In this document: one piece after another, positions 11,201 through 19,214 of the stretch | Layout: every line of letters starts with the position of its first letter | Numbering within the stretch: position 1 is the first letter of the stretch | NCBI GenBank assembly: GCA_946409935.1 | Contig: CAMJYG010000003.1 | Span: 1 to 63,021 of the forward strand | Source of the DNA: an uncultured Clostridium sp. | GTDB lineage: Bacteria > Bacillota > Clostridia > TANB77 > CAG-508 | Length of the DNA stretch: 63,021 bases | Direction: 5' to 3' | Made by a program: the position numbers and the translations under genes | The notes under the pieces: generated by a model | What the model saw: the letters and a program-made list of their open reading frames with translations, nothing else | The model's database searches: none | Told to the model about the DNA's origin: nothing

Positions 11201-11812
11201 GCAGATATCCGAGATTTAGGAAGTGTGAACATAGATTCAATTGAAGAATATAAAGCACTAAAAGAAAGATATGATTTTATGTGTGAGCAAAGAGTAGATT
11301 TAGAAGACACAATGAGCAAATTAAGAAAAATTATTGCTGAAATGACAATTACGATGAAGGAACAATTTAAAAAGCAATTTGAGGTTATTAATAAAAATTT
11401 TGCAGAAGTGTTTAGAGAATTATTTGGTGGAGGAAATGCCACATTAAAATTAGAAGATGAAAATAATATTCTAGAATGTGGAATAGACATAACAGTTCAG
11501 CCACCAGGAAAGAAACTTCAAAATATGATGCTTCTTTCTGGTGGAGAAAAAGCATTTACTGCAATAGCACTTCTTTTTGCAATTTTAAAAATAAATCCAG
11601 CTCCATTCTGTGTTTTAGATGAAATTGAAGCAGCACTTGATGATGTAAATGTTTATAGATTTGCTGAATATTTGAAGAAATTTTCAAGTAATACACAATT
11701 TTTGGTTATTACACACAGAAAAGGGACTATGGAAGCAGCAGATACTGTTTATGGAGTAACTATGGAAGAAAGTGGTATTTCTAAATTGCTTTCAATGAGT
11801 TTGAAAAAGTAA
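8264..11812 (+). CDS. smc: Chromosome segregation ATPase SMC
   Basis: The 1182-residue protein is the core of the SMC-ScpAB condensin that compacts and segregates the chromosome. The N-terminal head has Walker A GPNGSGKSN (residues about 32-40). Two long coiled coils flank a hinge at about 520-660 (GVLANIIDVPEEYQTAIE, then GGSVSKKT). The C-terminal head carries the signature LLSGGEKAFTAIALL and Walker B VLDEIEAALDD. The length is normal. The ATG follows AAGGTGATAA. There are no in-frame CGG codons in this long gene although the trinucleotide occurs out of phase (AGC GGA, TCG GTT). Confidence 0.97.
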   Translation: MYLKRLELQGFKSFADKTVLEFMPGITSVIGPNGSGKSNISDAIRWVLGEQSMKSLRGTKSLDIIFAGTQNRKSLGFAESSLVFDNSDGALPIEYTEVTVTRKIYRSGETGYFINKVPCRLKDVLELFMDTGIGKDGYSIIGQGKIDEILSNKSEDRRNIFEEAAGIVKYRTRKAESEKKLEHTKLNLLRINDILAEIETNIEPLKNQSEKAKKYLNLREELKNIEIGLFIYNIEKYKINLEEIVKDEDVFENQCKNEEEKLERIKSLKEELKFQIDEITNQIEEMSNIGFESKKEIEMLNSDINVANTRISNNKENKLRYEKEIEEQQERFKELEEEIKQKQEKRANLQQNKDKFEKELKQKEEELEKITKTLSDKEIEIEAHKLKVEQNTDKKYEMQSQINTQEINYQNDEKRQKQIKNEIENSISELDSTRLEKEEIEKNFYEIESKRNKFLKSLEQVNSKKEEADIKIKNFDNSINTYLSEMRIKESKLKFLIETEKEKEGYIKSVKSLLKDCESIKELGKGMHGVLANIIDVPEEYQTAIEMCLGASLQNIVTDNEEDAKKLVEHLRKNNLGRASFLPITSVKGKKLEKINGKESGFIGIASDLIKYEKKYEQIVLNLLGRTVVVNNMETAIKVAKQNGYSFRIITLDGDVINPSGAITGGSVSKKTVNILGRGKEIEKLEAEIKEIKDKIQKLQKEKEEYQKSIEDILDEATVLEKELQEIDINYATEKQKSIAINENIRKIEEKLNRLKDEEAIIEKQKQEAIVNKENLQEEIKTLIEETESLNKIITEFAELHKDNQKYIDNLNFDITNLKISVSSFDESEASIEEIQERINLEMQNIKNSIENKKMQIEQIITDDFNLEKSIEDIKQKIAKINEEVKNSGTKVEGLKQERINKNDILAKQEEDITNTFKIIEDLKAQIVKIDVKKTKLEEDINFNINKMWEEYELTPNNAGEYKKPENVALTQKKVNNLRADIRDLGSVNIDSIEEYKALKERYDFMCEQRVDLEDTMSKLRKIIAEMTITMKEQFKKQFEVINKNFAEVFRELFGGGNATLKLEDENNILECGIDITVQPPGKKLQNMMLLSGGEKAFTAIALLFAILKINPAPFCVLDEIEAALDDVNVYRFAEYLKKFSSNTQFLVITHRKGTMEAADTVYGVTMEESGISKLLSMSLKK

Positions 11813-11850
11813 GTCTATTGTTTTAACTAATTCTAAAACTATTTCGGTCG

Positions 11851-12110
11851 TTACTAGTCAGCCTTAAAATACTGTTGTCCTGCTTAACGTAATTACTATA
11901 TAAATATTTTTTGAATAATCTCGGCTACCTTACATTTAACACTAAAAAAATCTAACCAATTTCGAAAGCACCCTCAAAGACAAGCTTTGAGATTCCCTTT
12001 CGAAATTATTAAGATTTTTTAAGTTATTCCAGTCGCATTCGATTAATTCTCAAAATATTTATATAGTAATCACTTGAGCAGACTTATAATTTGATATGGC
12101 TGACTAGTAA
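11851..12110 (+). repeat. Family B nested palindrome, copy 1
   Basis: The outer 13-base arms TTACTAGTCAGCC (11851) and its exact complement (12098-12110) enclose several inner stems. The centre is AAAGCACCCTCAAAG / CTTTGAGATTCCCTTT. About 200 bases of the core are close to the copy at 43783-44047. It fills the gap between the convergent smc and ytaF-like genes, where it could stop transcription from both sides. Confidence 0.85.
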
Positions 12111-12126
12111 TGTTTGAAAAAGTAAA

Positions 12127-12837
12127 TTAAAAAACAAATTTGGCTATACCTAGTGTAATAAGTAAAAGCCCAGAAATAGTTGACCATATATTACTAGGAA
12201 GAGAACTTAATTTATGTAGTTTTCTTCCTAAAAAATTCCCAAAACTTAAAAATATTAATTGGAAAGATGCAATAAATAACGGAAAAAGTATTGAGCTAAT
12301 TCCAATAATACTTCCTCCTACTCCAATGCAAAAGCTATCTAATGAAAGTGCAAGGCCAAGAAAAAGAGCTTCCTTAGAGTCAATTGAATTAGAAGAATCT
12401 AAGTCTGAATATATTGGGTTTTTAATTATTTTTATTGTTATTCCTAAAAAGTCTATAAAGAAACTATATATTTTTTCATTATTAATTTCATTATCATTTG
12501 TGTTAAAAGAAGTTTTATTAAGTAAATTTTTTCTATTTTTAAAATAATTATCAGAAGTTTTATTTTCCTTTTTCAATGATTGAAAACAAATGAAAAATCC
12601 CATAAATATTAAAATACTTATGCCTATAGTATTAGCAAAAAAAGGAGAAAATATATCTTTTATGCTATTTCCAAACCATATTGATAAAATAGAAATTGAA
12701 AAAGATATAAAAAATAAAACTATTTTTCCTATATATGAAATTTTAGTATTTTTTATTCCATAAGTAACGCCAATTCCAAGTGAATCAATACTACTTGAAA
12801 TGGCTAAAAACAAAGTGTTAATTAACATAAAAAGCAC
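12127..12837 (-). CDS. ytaF: YtaF/MntP-like membrane protein
   Basis: The 236-residue polytopic membrane protein has about six transmembrane helices. The paired motifs AISSSIDSLGIGVTYGIK (residues 12-29) and ALSLDSFCIGVGGSIIG (about 163-179) are typical of YtaF, a sporulation-associated relative of the manganese exporter MntP. A hydrophilic insert lies at residues 88-135. AGGTGC precedes the ATG on the minus strand. It converges on smc. YtaF would imply a spore-forming ancestry; transport of Mn2+ or another cation is an inference. Confidence 0.82.
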   Translation of the reverse strand: MLFMLINTLFLAISSSIDSLGIGVTYGIKNTKISYIGKIVLFFISFSISILSIWFGNSIKDIFSPFFANTIGISILIFMGFFICFQSLKKENKTSDNYFKNRKNLLNKTSFNTNDNEINNEKIYSFFIDFLGITIKIIKNPIYSDLDSSNSIDSKEALFLGLALSLDSFCIGVGGSIIGISSILFPLFIASFQLIFLSFGNFLGRKLHKLSSLPSNIWSTISGLLLITLGIAKFVF

Positions 12838-12854
12838 CTCTTGATATATAATAT

Positions 12855-13110
12855 GTCGAAAAAGTGCAAGGGTTACTGTTTAAAGCATTTTGTATAGATA
12901 ATCACTTGCACAGAATTCTAATTATATAAGGTTGACTAATACCAACAGTAACAGATAATAACGTTACAATTCACAGCTTTAAAAATAGTTTGCCCTGCCT
13001 AGCGCAATTACTATATAATTTTTCAGGCACCTCCAAGCGATTCCCGCTCAGTTGCCTCCTAAAAAATTATATAGTAATTGCTGGCGCGGGCTTAAAGTTT
13101 TATCAACTGT
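12855..13110 (+). repeat. Gap with nested palindromes
   Basis: The stretch 12838-13156 holds no gene. One dyad pairs GGGTTACTG with CAGTAAC between 12867 and 12955. A second has perfect 19-base arms at 13005-13023 and 13062-13080 around a loop with GGCACCTCC / GTTGCCTCC. It belongs to the same structural class as families A and B. Confidence 0.7.
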
Positions 13111-13156
13111 GAATATTAACATAATTAACAAATTATGTTAAAAAAAATAAAACTAC

Positions 13157-13185
13157 TTGAATTTTATGTAAATCTAATGTATACT
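13157..13185 (+). promoter_or_regulatory. Promoter of the 13262 gene
   Basis: TTGAAT at 13157-13162, 17-base spacer, TATACT at 13180-13185. Confidence 0.65.
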
Positions 13186-13261
13186 ATTAATATGAAAAAT
13201 TTAAATTGAGTAACTGAATACAAGATAAGTAAAAAAATAATGATAAAGGAGAAATGGAGTA

Positions 13262-13828
13262 ATGAGTATATTAGGGGAAAATTTTGGAACTAAATTAAGT
13301 GAAAAAGAAAAAAGAGAAATAAGTATTTTTTTTGAAACCCTAGAAGATGGAGGACTGTATTCAAAAATTTCAAAGAAACCGGAAGGCTATAAAAAATTAT
13401 CAGTTGAGGAGGTAAGAATTTTTGAATCTAAATTAAATGTGCTTTTAGAGAATTGGTTTAATAGATTTTTAAAATTTTTGGAGGTAGAGCCAGATTCAGA
13501 TATTCCGTCCTTGTTTGATTTGTTTGGTGATGAAGAGAAGGCTAAAAGGATAGAAAGGGTTGAAGAAAAAAGAAAAACTCTAAAAGGTGAAAAAACCAAT
13601 TCTGAAGCTGATGAAAGTTTACAAGCTTCAAAGGAAGGAAATGATTTAACACATTTAACAACAGATGAATTAGAGGCTATGTTAAAAAAGTTAAAGACTG
13701 AAAATGATAAAAACGAAGAAGAATTAAGTCATATTTTAATAGATAGAATAAAAAGAGAAATGGCAAGAGGAGAGAATATTAAAAAGAAAGCATCTCAGTA
13801 TAATGTAAGATTACAAGAAGAAATTTAA
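13262..13828 (+). CDS. Unknown hydrophilic protein
   Basis: This is a 188-residue soluble acidic/basic protein with no signal sequence and no motif I recognise. Residues 1-85 look folded (VEEVRIFESKLNVLLENWFN); 100-185 are highly charged and probably helical (DELEAMLKKLKTENDKNEEE). The ATG follows AAAGGAGAAATGGAGTA. It is followed 20 bases later by another small unknown gene, forming a two-gene unit ending at the terminator at 14161. Confidence 0.75.
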   Translation: MSILGENFGTKLSEKEKREISIFFETLEDGGLYSKISKKPEGYKKLSVEEVRIFESKLNVLLENWFNRFLKFLEVEPDSDIPSLFDLFGDEEKAKRIERVEEKRKTLKGEKTNSEADESLQASKEGNDLTHLTTDELEAMLKKLKTENDKNEEELSHILIDRIKREMARGENIKKKASQYNVRLQEEI

Positions 13829-13848
13829 TATGGGGGATAAATTATTTT

Positions 13849-14154
13849 ATGGATAAAATACAGATTCAAGAGTATAAAACTAATTTCTTTACCAGGAAAA
13901 AAAGCACCAAGAACGAAGTGCTTGAAAATAGTACATATATAAAAAGAGATAATACAAGTGCTTATAAAAATAAATTAAAAGTAGACAGTAATATAGTTGA
14001 TGATTATTATAGAAAAAAGAAAATTATAAGAACTTTGAATAATAATCCACAATTATTAGAACAATTCTCAATAGATAGATTAGAGAAAATTTTAAAAATC
14101 TATATAGAGGATAATAATGAAAAAATGGAAAAATTAAAGAAATTAACTTCATAA
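13849..14154 (+). CDS. Unknown small basic protein
   Basis: This 101-residue, Lys/Asn-rich protein has no signal peptide. The C-terminal half (residues 60-98, NNNPQLLEQFSIDRLEKILK) is predicted helical. No family is recognised. The ATG lies a few bases after TGGGGGATAA. It is co-directional with the preceding unknown gene and likely co-transcribed; a terminator follows directly. Confidence 0.7.
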   Translation: MDKIQIQEYKTNFFTRKKSTKNEVLENSTYIKRDNTSAYKNKLKVDSNIVDDYYRKKKIIRTLNNNPQLLEQFSIDRLEKILKIYIEDNNEKMEKLKKLTS

Positions 14155-14160
14155 TAAAGA

Positions 14161-14194
14161 AATACTATTCATTTTATGGGTAGTATTTTTTTTT
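14161..14194 (+). terminator. Rho-independent terminator
   Basis: AATACTA / TAGTATT stem followed by a run of T directly after the small unknown gene. Confidence 0.75.
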
Positions 14195-14299
14195 ATAAAT
14201 ACAAAATTTTAATGCATAAAAAAGTACAAGCCACATATTATTAAACAGAAAAATTTCTGTGCCAATTTAAAAAGCACAAAAGCAAAGGAGAGATTAAAT

Positions 14300-16924
14300 A
14301 TGTGGGAAACATTTAGAAAAGAAGAGGTTTTAAGAAAACTTAAAACAGACAGAAAAAGGGGCTTAAGTTTAAACGAAATAAAAGAAAGGCAAATAAAATA
14401 TGGTAAAAACAAAATAAAAGACAAGCCAAAAGAATCATTTATTATAAAATTCATAAAACAGTTTAATGATTTTATGATTATAATTTTAATTATTGCATCT
14501 ATATTATCAGCAGCAATTTCGTTTTTTCAAGGAGAAAATGATTACATAGATTCAATTATAATAATTGCAATTGTAATTTTAAATGCATTGATGGGAGTTA
14601 TACAAGAATCTAAAGCTGAAAAATCTATAGAAGCACTTCAACAAATGACACCGCCTAAAGCAAAAGCAATAAGAGATGGAATTACGAATGAAATTAATGC
14701 TGAAGATTTAGTGCCCGGTGACATTGTTATATTAGAGGCGGGGAATTATGTACCAGCTGATGGAAGAATTATAGAAAGTTTTAATTTAAAAATTGAAGAA
14801 TCAAGTTTAACAGGTGAAACAGAACCTGTGTTAAAAGATGCAGAAAAAATATGCAAAAAAGACATTCCACTTGGTGATATGAATAACATGGCTTTTATGG
14901 CTAGTATTGTTGTAAATGGACATGGAAAAGCTATTGTAACAGAAACAGGGATGGATACAAAAGTTGGAAAAATAGCTAATATGATGATTGAAAATGAAGC
15001 ACCAGAAACTCCAATCCAGAAGAAATTAGGACAAGTGGGTAAAATATTAGGAATTGTTTGTTTAGCAATATGTTTAATAATATTTATGATAGGATTAATA
15101 AAAAATATAGACCCAATAGAAATGTTTATGACGTCTGTTGGATTGGCTGTTGCTGCAATACCAGAGGGGCTTCCTGCTATAGTTACAATTATGTTATCAA
15201 TTGGTGTAACCAAAATGGCAAAGAAAAATAGCATAATTAGAAAACTACCAGCAGTTGAAACTTTAGGAAGCAGCAGTGTTATATGTTCAGATAAAACAGG
15301 AACTTTAACACAAAATAAAATGAAGGTTGTAGAAATTAATTCAAATCAGCCAAGCTTTGCAATTGAGCTTGCAACAATGTGTACAGATTGTGATATTTTA
15401 AATGAAAATGGAAAGTTAGAAGTAAATGGGGAGCCAACAGAAGTTGCTTTAGTAAATAAGGCACTAGAGAATGGAAAAGATAAAAGAGATTTATATTATC
15501 AAATGCCAAGAATAAATGAAATACCATTTGATTCAAACAGAAAAATGATGACTACGATTCACAAAATAGGCAATAAATATAGAATAATTACAAAGGGAGC
15601 ACCAGATGTGCTTCTAGAAAAATGTAAAAAACAAATTTCTAATAATATGCAAAATGATATTATAGAAAGAAGCTATATACAAAGATTAAACTTGAAAATG
15701 GCTGAAAAAGCATTAAGAGTTATAGCTGTAGGATATAGAGATATTGATTTTTTACCAAGTAAAATAGATACAAATACAATTGAAAACGATTTAATTTTTG
15801 TAGGATTAATAGGTATGATTGATCCACCAAGAGAAGGTGTAAAAGAAGCTGTAAAAACATGCAAACACGCAGGAATAAAAACTGTAATGATAACAGGTGA
15901 CCATATTGCAACTGCAAAAGCAATTGCTAAAGAATTAAATATTTTAGGTCCAAGTGACAAAGCAATAACAGGAAAAGAGCTTGATGAAATTCCACAAAGT
16001 AAGTTAGAAAAAGAAATTAAAGATTATTCAGTATTTGCAAGAGTTACTCCAGAGCATAAAGTTAGAATAGTAAAAGCCTGGCAAAAAACAGGTGCTGTTG
16101 TTGCAATGACAGGTGATGGAGTAAACGACAGCCCTGCTCTAAAAAATGCAGATATAGGAATAGCAATGGGAAAAAATGGTACAGATGTTGCAAAAAATGC
16201 AGCAGATATGATTTTAACAGATGATAATTTTGTAACAATCGTAGAAGCTGTAAAACAAGGAAGAAACATTTATGATAATATAAGAAAAGCAATCCACTTT
16301 TTAATAGCAACAAATATAGGAGAAATAGTAACAATATTTATTGGATTGCTGTTGGGGATGAAATCTCCGTTACTTGCAATTCAACTGTTGTGGGTTAACT
16401 TAGTAACAGATTCACTTCCTGCAATAGCAATAGGTTTAGAACCACCAGAGCAAAATATTATGAACAGAAAACCAGTAGATAGCAAAAAAGGAATCTTTTC
16501 AGATGGATTATGGAATAAAATAATTATAGAAGGAATAATGATTGGAGCACTCACATTAGTAGCATTTAGTATGGGAAATAAATTTTATTCTGTAGAAGTT
16601 GGAAGGACCATGGCATTTGTAGCACTAGGAGTACTTGAACTTGTCCACAGTTTTAATATAAAAAGTGAACAATCTATATTTAAAATTGGTATCTTAGAAA
16701 ATAAGTTTTTAATAGGAAGTTTTGTTTTAGGTTTCTTTATACAAACAATAGTTGTTGTAATACCAGGTTTAGCAAATATATTTAAACTAGTTCCGTTAAA
16801 TCAAACGCAATGGCTAATAACTTTAGTAATTTCTTTTTTACCTATTCCTATTATGGAAGCTCAGAAAAAGTTAAATGAATTTAAATTTGGAAAAGTGATT
16901 TATACAAAGGAACAAAAAGTATAA
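14300..16924 (+). CDS. P-type Ca2+-transporting ATPase (SERCA/PMR1-like)
   Basis: The 874-residue P2A-type ATPase pumps Ca2+ (possibly Mn2+) out of the cell. Features in order: N-terminal cation-ATPase domain, actuator motif SLTGETEPV (about 169-178), membrane motif AIPEGLPAIV, phosphorylation site CSDKTGTLTQNK (D at about 332), nucleotide-binding KGAPDVLLE, hinge MTGDGVNDSPALK, and four to six C-terminal helices. About ten membrane helices are expected. The ATG follows AAAGGAGAGATTAAAT. It is a different subtype from the PMCA-like pump at 44089. Confidence 0.93.
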   Translation: MWETFRKEEVLRKLKTDRKRGLSLNEIKERQIKYGKNKIKDKPKESFIIKFIKQFNDFMIIILIIASILSAAISFFQGENDYIDSIIIIAIVILNALMGVIQESKAEKSIEALQQMTPPKAKAIRDGITNEINAEDLVPGDIVILEAGNYVPADGRIIESFNLKIEESSLTGETEPVLKDAEKICKKDIPLGDMNNMAFMASIVVNGHGKAIVTETGMDTKVGKIANMMIENEAPETPIQKKLGQVGKILGIVCLAICLIIFMIGLIKNIDPIEMFMTSVGLAVAAIPEGLPAIVTIMLSIGVTKMAKKNSIIRKLPAVETLGSSSVICSDKTGTLTQNKMKVVEINSNQPSFAIELATMCTDCDILNENGKLEVNGEPTEVALVNKALENGKDKRDLYYQMPRINEIPFDSNRKMMTTIHKIGNKYRIITKGAPDVLLEKCKKQISNNMQNDIIERSYIQRLNLKMAEKALRVIAVGYRDIDFLPSKIDTNTIENDLIFVGLIGMIDPPREGVKEAVKTCKHAGIKTVMITGDHIATAKAIAKELNILGPSDKAITGKELDEIPQSKLEKEIKDYSVFARVTPEHKVRIVKAWQKTGAVVAMTGDGVNDSPALKNADIGIAMGKNGTDVAKNAADMILTDDNFVTIVEAVKQGRNIYDNIRKAIHFLIATNIGEIVTIFIGLLLGMKSPLLAIQLLWVNLVTDSLPAIAIGLEPPEQNIMNRKPVDSKKGIFSDGLWNKIIIEGIMIGALTLVAFSMGNKFYSVEVGRTMAFVALGVLELVHSFNIKSEQSIFKIGILENKFLIGSFVLGFFIQTIVVVIPGLANIFKLVPLNQTQWLITLVISFLPIPIMEAQKKLNEFKFGKVIYTKEQKV

Positions 16925-17073
16925 TTATAATTGGAATTAAACAGGGCAAGAGAGCAATGTTACTACTATGAAAATTAAAATGATAGAATTCACGGACAAT
17001 TATAATCTAATATATAAATACATAGCAGTGAATTATAATGCTAAAATAACTTGTTTTAAAAAAAATATTATAC

Positions 17074-17101
17074 TTGAAATTATAATAATTTGTGGTATAA
17101 T
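17074..17101 (+). promoter_or_regulatory. Promoter of the 17211 gene
   Basis: TTGAAA at 17074-17079, 16-base spacer, TATAAT at 17096-17101. The gap 16925-17210 shows nothing else clear. Confidence 0.6.
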
Positions 17102-17210
17102 AAATTAAAGAACATATTATACTATATATGTTGTTTACGCCAGATGCACTAAAAGTATTTTGAATTCTATGCGTGCTTTCGAGCGAAGCGAGAAAGGAAT
17201 GTAAATTTTT

Positions 17211-18605
17211 ATGCAAAAATTTGTTGATAGAAAAAATGAAATAGAGTTTTTAAACAAAGAATATAATAAAAAAGAAAGTTCACTAATAATTCTATATGGA
17301 AGGAGAAGAATTGGTAAAACTTCATTAATAAAGGAATTCGGAAAAGATAAGAACATGATATATTTTTTAGCTACTGAGGAATCAGAAGCACAAAATAGAG
17401 AAATGTTTAAAAACGTTATTGCAAGTAATCTCAATAATGAATTATTAAATTCAACAACAGTAGATAATTGGGAAATATTATTTAAAACTATTATAAGAGA
17501 AAATAGTAAAGATAAAAAAATAATAGTTTTGGACGAATTTCAATATTTAGGTAAGGTAAATTCATCATTTCCTTCAATATTTCAAAAAATATGGGATGAA
17601 TTATTAAAAGATAATAATGTAATGGTAATCTTATGTGGTTCTCTAATAAATATGATGGAAGCACAAACTTTAAATTATACAAGCCCATTATATGGGAGAA
17701 GGACTGGACAAATAAAGTTAAAACAAATTCCATTTGAAAATTATAGTGAATTTTTTGATAAAAAGCTAAATAAAAAAGAGCTAATTGAAAAATATGCTGT
17801 GACTGGAGGAATTCCAAAGTATATAGAGAGTTTTAAAGAAGATGATAATATATATAATGAGATAAAAAATCATGTTATAAATAAACAAAGCTTTCTTTAT
17901 GAAGAACCCAATTTTCTATTACAAAATGAAGTTTCAGAAGTTGGAAGTTATTTTTCAATTATAAAATCTATAGCAGCTGGCAACAGAAAACTTGGAAATA
18001 TTTCAAGTAATTTGTCTGTTAACCCTACAAATTTATCAAAATATTTGCAGACATTAATTAACCTAGACATATTAGAAAGAGAAGTGCCAATAACTGAAGC
18101 GAATATAGAAAAAAGCAAGAAAGGTCAATATAAAATAAAAGATAATTTTATAGCTTTTTGGTTCCAATTTATATATCCTAATAAAGCTCTTTTGGAAATG
18201 GATAAAAATGATATAGTTTTGAAAAAAATAAAGTCAAATTTTATAGATAATCATGTTTCCTTCATATATGAAGATATATGCAGACAAAAGATGTGGAGTT
18301 TAGTTGCAGAAGGAAGATTAAAATTTCAATATAATAAAATTGGAAGATGGTGGAATAATACTGCTGAGATTGACATTGTGGGAGTAAATGAAGAAGAAAA
18401 TAGTATAATATTTGGAGAATGTAAATATTATACAGATAGCAAAAAGATGGAAGCAAAGATATTTTATAATTTAAAAGAAAAAGCCAAAATGGTAGATTGG
18501 AAAAATGATAATAGAAAAGAAATGTTTATATTGTTTTCTGCAAGCGGATATAGTGAAGAATTAAAAAGAATAGAAAAAGAAGATGAAAAGTTAATATTAG
18601 CATAA
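17211..18605 (+). CDS. Archaeal-ATPase/DUF234-type ATP-binding protein
   Basis: The 464-residue protein has an N-terminal AAA/STAND-like P-loop domain: Walker A LYGRRRIGKTSLIKEF (about 30-45), Walker B IIVLDEFQYLG (about 103-113) and GGIPKYIESF. Then come a winged-helix region (about 255-300, NPTNLSKYLQTLINLDILER) and a C-terminal DUF234 domain that looks like a PD-(D/E)XK nuclease fold (EIDIVG...IIFGECKYY, about 390-412). Such proteins are widespread in anaerobes. The function is unproven; nucleic-acid processing or a defence/regulatory role is inferred. It has its own promoter and shares a bidirectional terminator with the opposing xre gene. Confidence 0.85.
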   Translation: MQKFVDRKNEIEFLNKEYNKKESSLIILYGRRRIGKTSLIKEFGKDKNMIYFLATEESEAQNREMFKNVIASNLNNELLNSTTVDNWEILFKTIIRENSKDKKIIVLDEFQYLGKVNSSFPSIFQKIWDELLKDNNVMVILCGSLINMMEAQTLNYTSPLYGRRTGQIKLKQIPFENYSEFFDKKLNKKELIEKYAVTGGIPKYIESFKEDDNIYNEIKNHVINKQSFLYEEPNFLLQNEVSEVGSYFSIIKSIAAGNRKLGNISSNLSVNPTNLSKYLQTLINLDILEREVPITEANIEKSKKGQYKIKDNFIAFWFQFIYPNKALLEMDKNDIVLKKIKSNFIDNHVSFIYEDICRQKMWSLVAEGRLKFQYNKIGRWWNNTAEIDIVGVNEEENSIIFGECKYYTDSKKMEAKIFYNLKEKAKMVDWKNDNRKEMFILFSASGYSEELKRIEKEDEKLILA

Positions 18606-18635
18606 AATTGCTGTAATAGCTAGTGTTACAATTCA

Positions 18636-18760
18636 GTCAATGCTGTCAACCTAGTTTAATTCTCAACTCATTATAAATAAAAAAATTCAAAAATGCTTTT
18701 TTTTTATTTATAATGAGCTAAAAATAAGCAATAACACCAAATTAGGTTGACAACATTGAC
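18636..18760 (+). repeat. Nested palindrome
   Basis: The outer arms at 18636-18657 and 18739-18760 (GTCAATGCTGTCAACC and near-complement) enclose an inner perfect stem (18667-18685 with 18699-18717, CTCATTATAAATAAAAAAA). It lies downstream of the DUF234-type gene. Confidence 0.7.
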
Positions 18761-18771
18761 ATAGAGCCATA

Positions 18772-18803
18772 AAAAAGACCAAGAGAAAATTCTTGGTCTT
18801 TTT
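18772..18803. terminator. Bidirectional terminator
   Basis: AAAAAGACCAAGA / TCTTGGTCTTTTT with A- and T-runs at both ends, between convergent genes. Confidence 0.85.
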
Positions 18804-18806
18804 ATA

Positions 18807-19001
18807 TTATGAACTTTTTTTGATAAAGCGTAAGATTTCGTCATCTGGGAGGTTTAATGATTTTACTATTTTTTTAAAAGTAGATATTCTTGTATTGTTT
18901 TCGTTATGTTCAAGCCTTTGCAAATGCCTACTACTAATTCCAATTTCTTCAGCAAGTTCTTCTTGAGATAATTTATTTTTTAAACGATATTCTTTTATCA
19001 T
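18807..19001 (-). CDS. Small Xre-type repressor
   Basis: The 64-residue single-domain HTH protein (MIKEYRLKNKLSQEELAEEI, then SSRHLQRLEHNENN) has the canonical five-helix Xre fold and nothing else. It is divergent from the pilin-like gene. The shared intergenic region carries two CGACA(A/T)5TGTC-like palindromes around a consensus promoter, so it probably represses both itself and that gene. A GGAAAC-like site precedes the start on the minus strand. Confidence 0.82.
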   Translation of the reverse strand: MIKEYRLKNKLSQEELAEEIGISSRHLQRLEHNENNTRISTFKKIVKSLNLPDDEILRFIKKSS

Positions 19002-19081
19002 TTTTAGATTAGTTTCCCTTCTATTTTATGTAGTTTTGAATTATACAAAAATATTTTATTATACTACAGTCAAAAAATGAA

Positions 19082-19155
19082 CGACATTTTTGTCGAAATA
19101 CTATTGACTAAAAGGATACGAAGGTATATAATGCTTACAATACGACAAAAATGTC
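19082..19155 (+). promoter_or_regulatory. Promoter with two Xre-like operators
   Basis: Promoter TTGACT (19104-19109), 17 bases, TATAAT (19127-19132). Operator-like palindromes are CGACATTTTTGTCG at 19082-19095, upstream of the -35, and CGACAAAAATGTC at 19143-19155, near the start of transcription. The two flank the promoter as expected for looping or steric repression. Confidence 0.75.
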
Positions 19156-19214
19156 AAGTATATATTCTAGAAAAAAATGGAATAATAACAAAAGAAAGAG
19201 GGGAGAAAAACTAA

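Noticed and set aside
12140-12547. Plus-strand frame inside the ytaF-like gene
   Set aside because: It lies opposite conserved membrane motifs and has no ribosome site.
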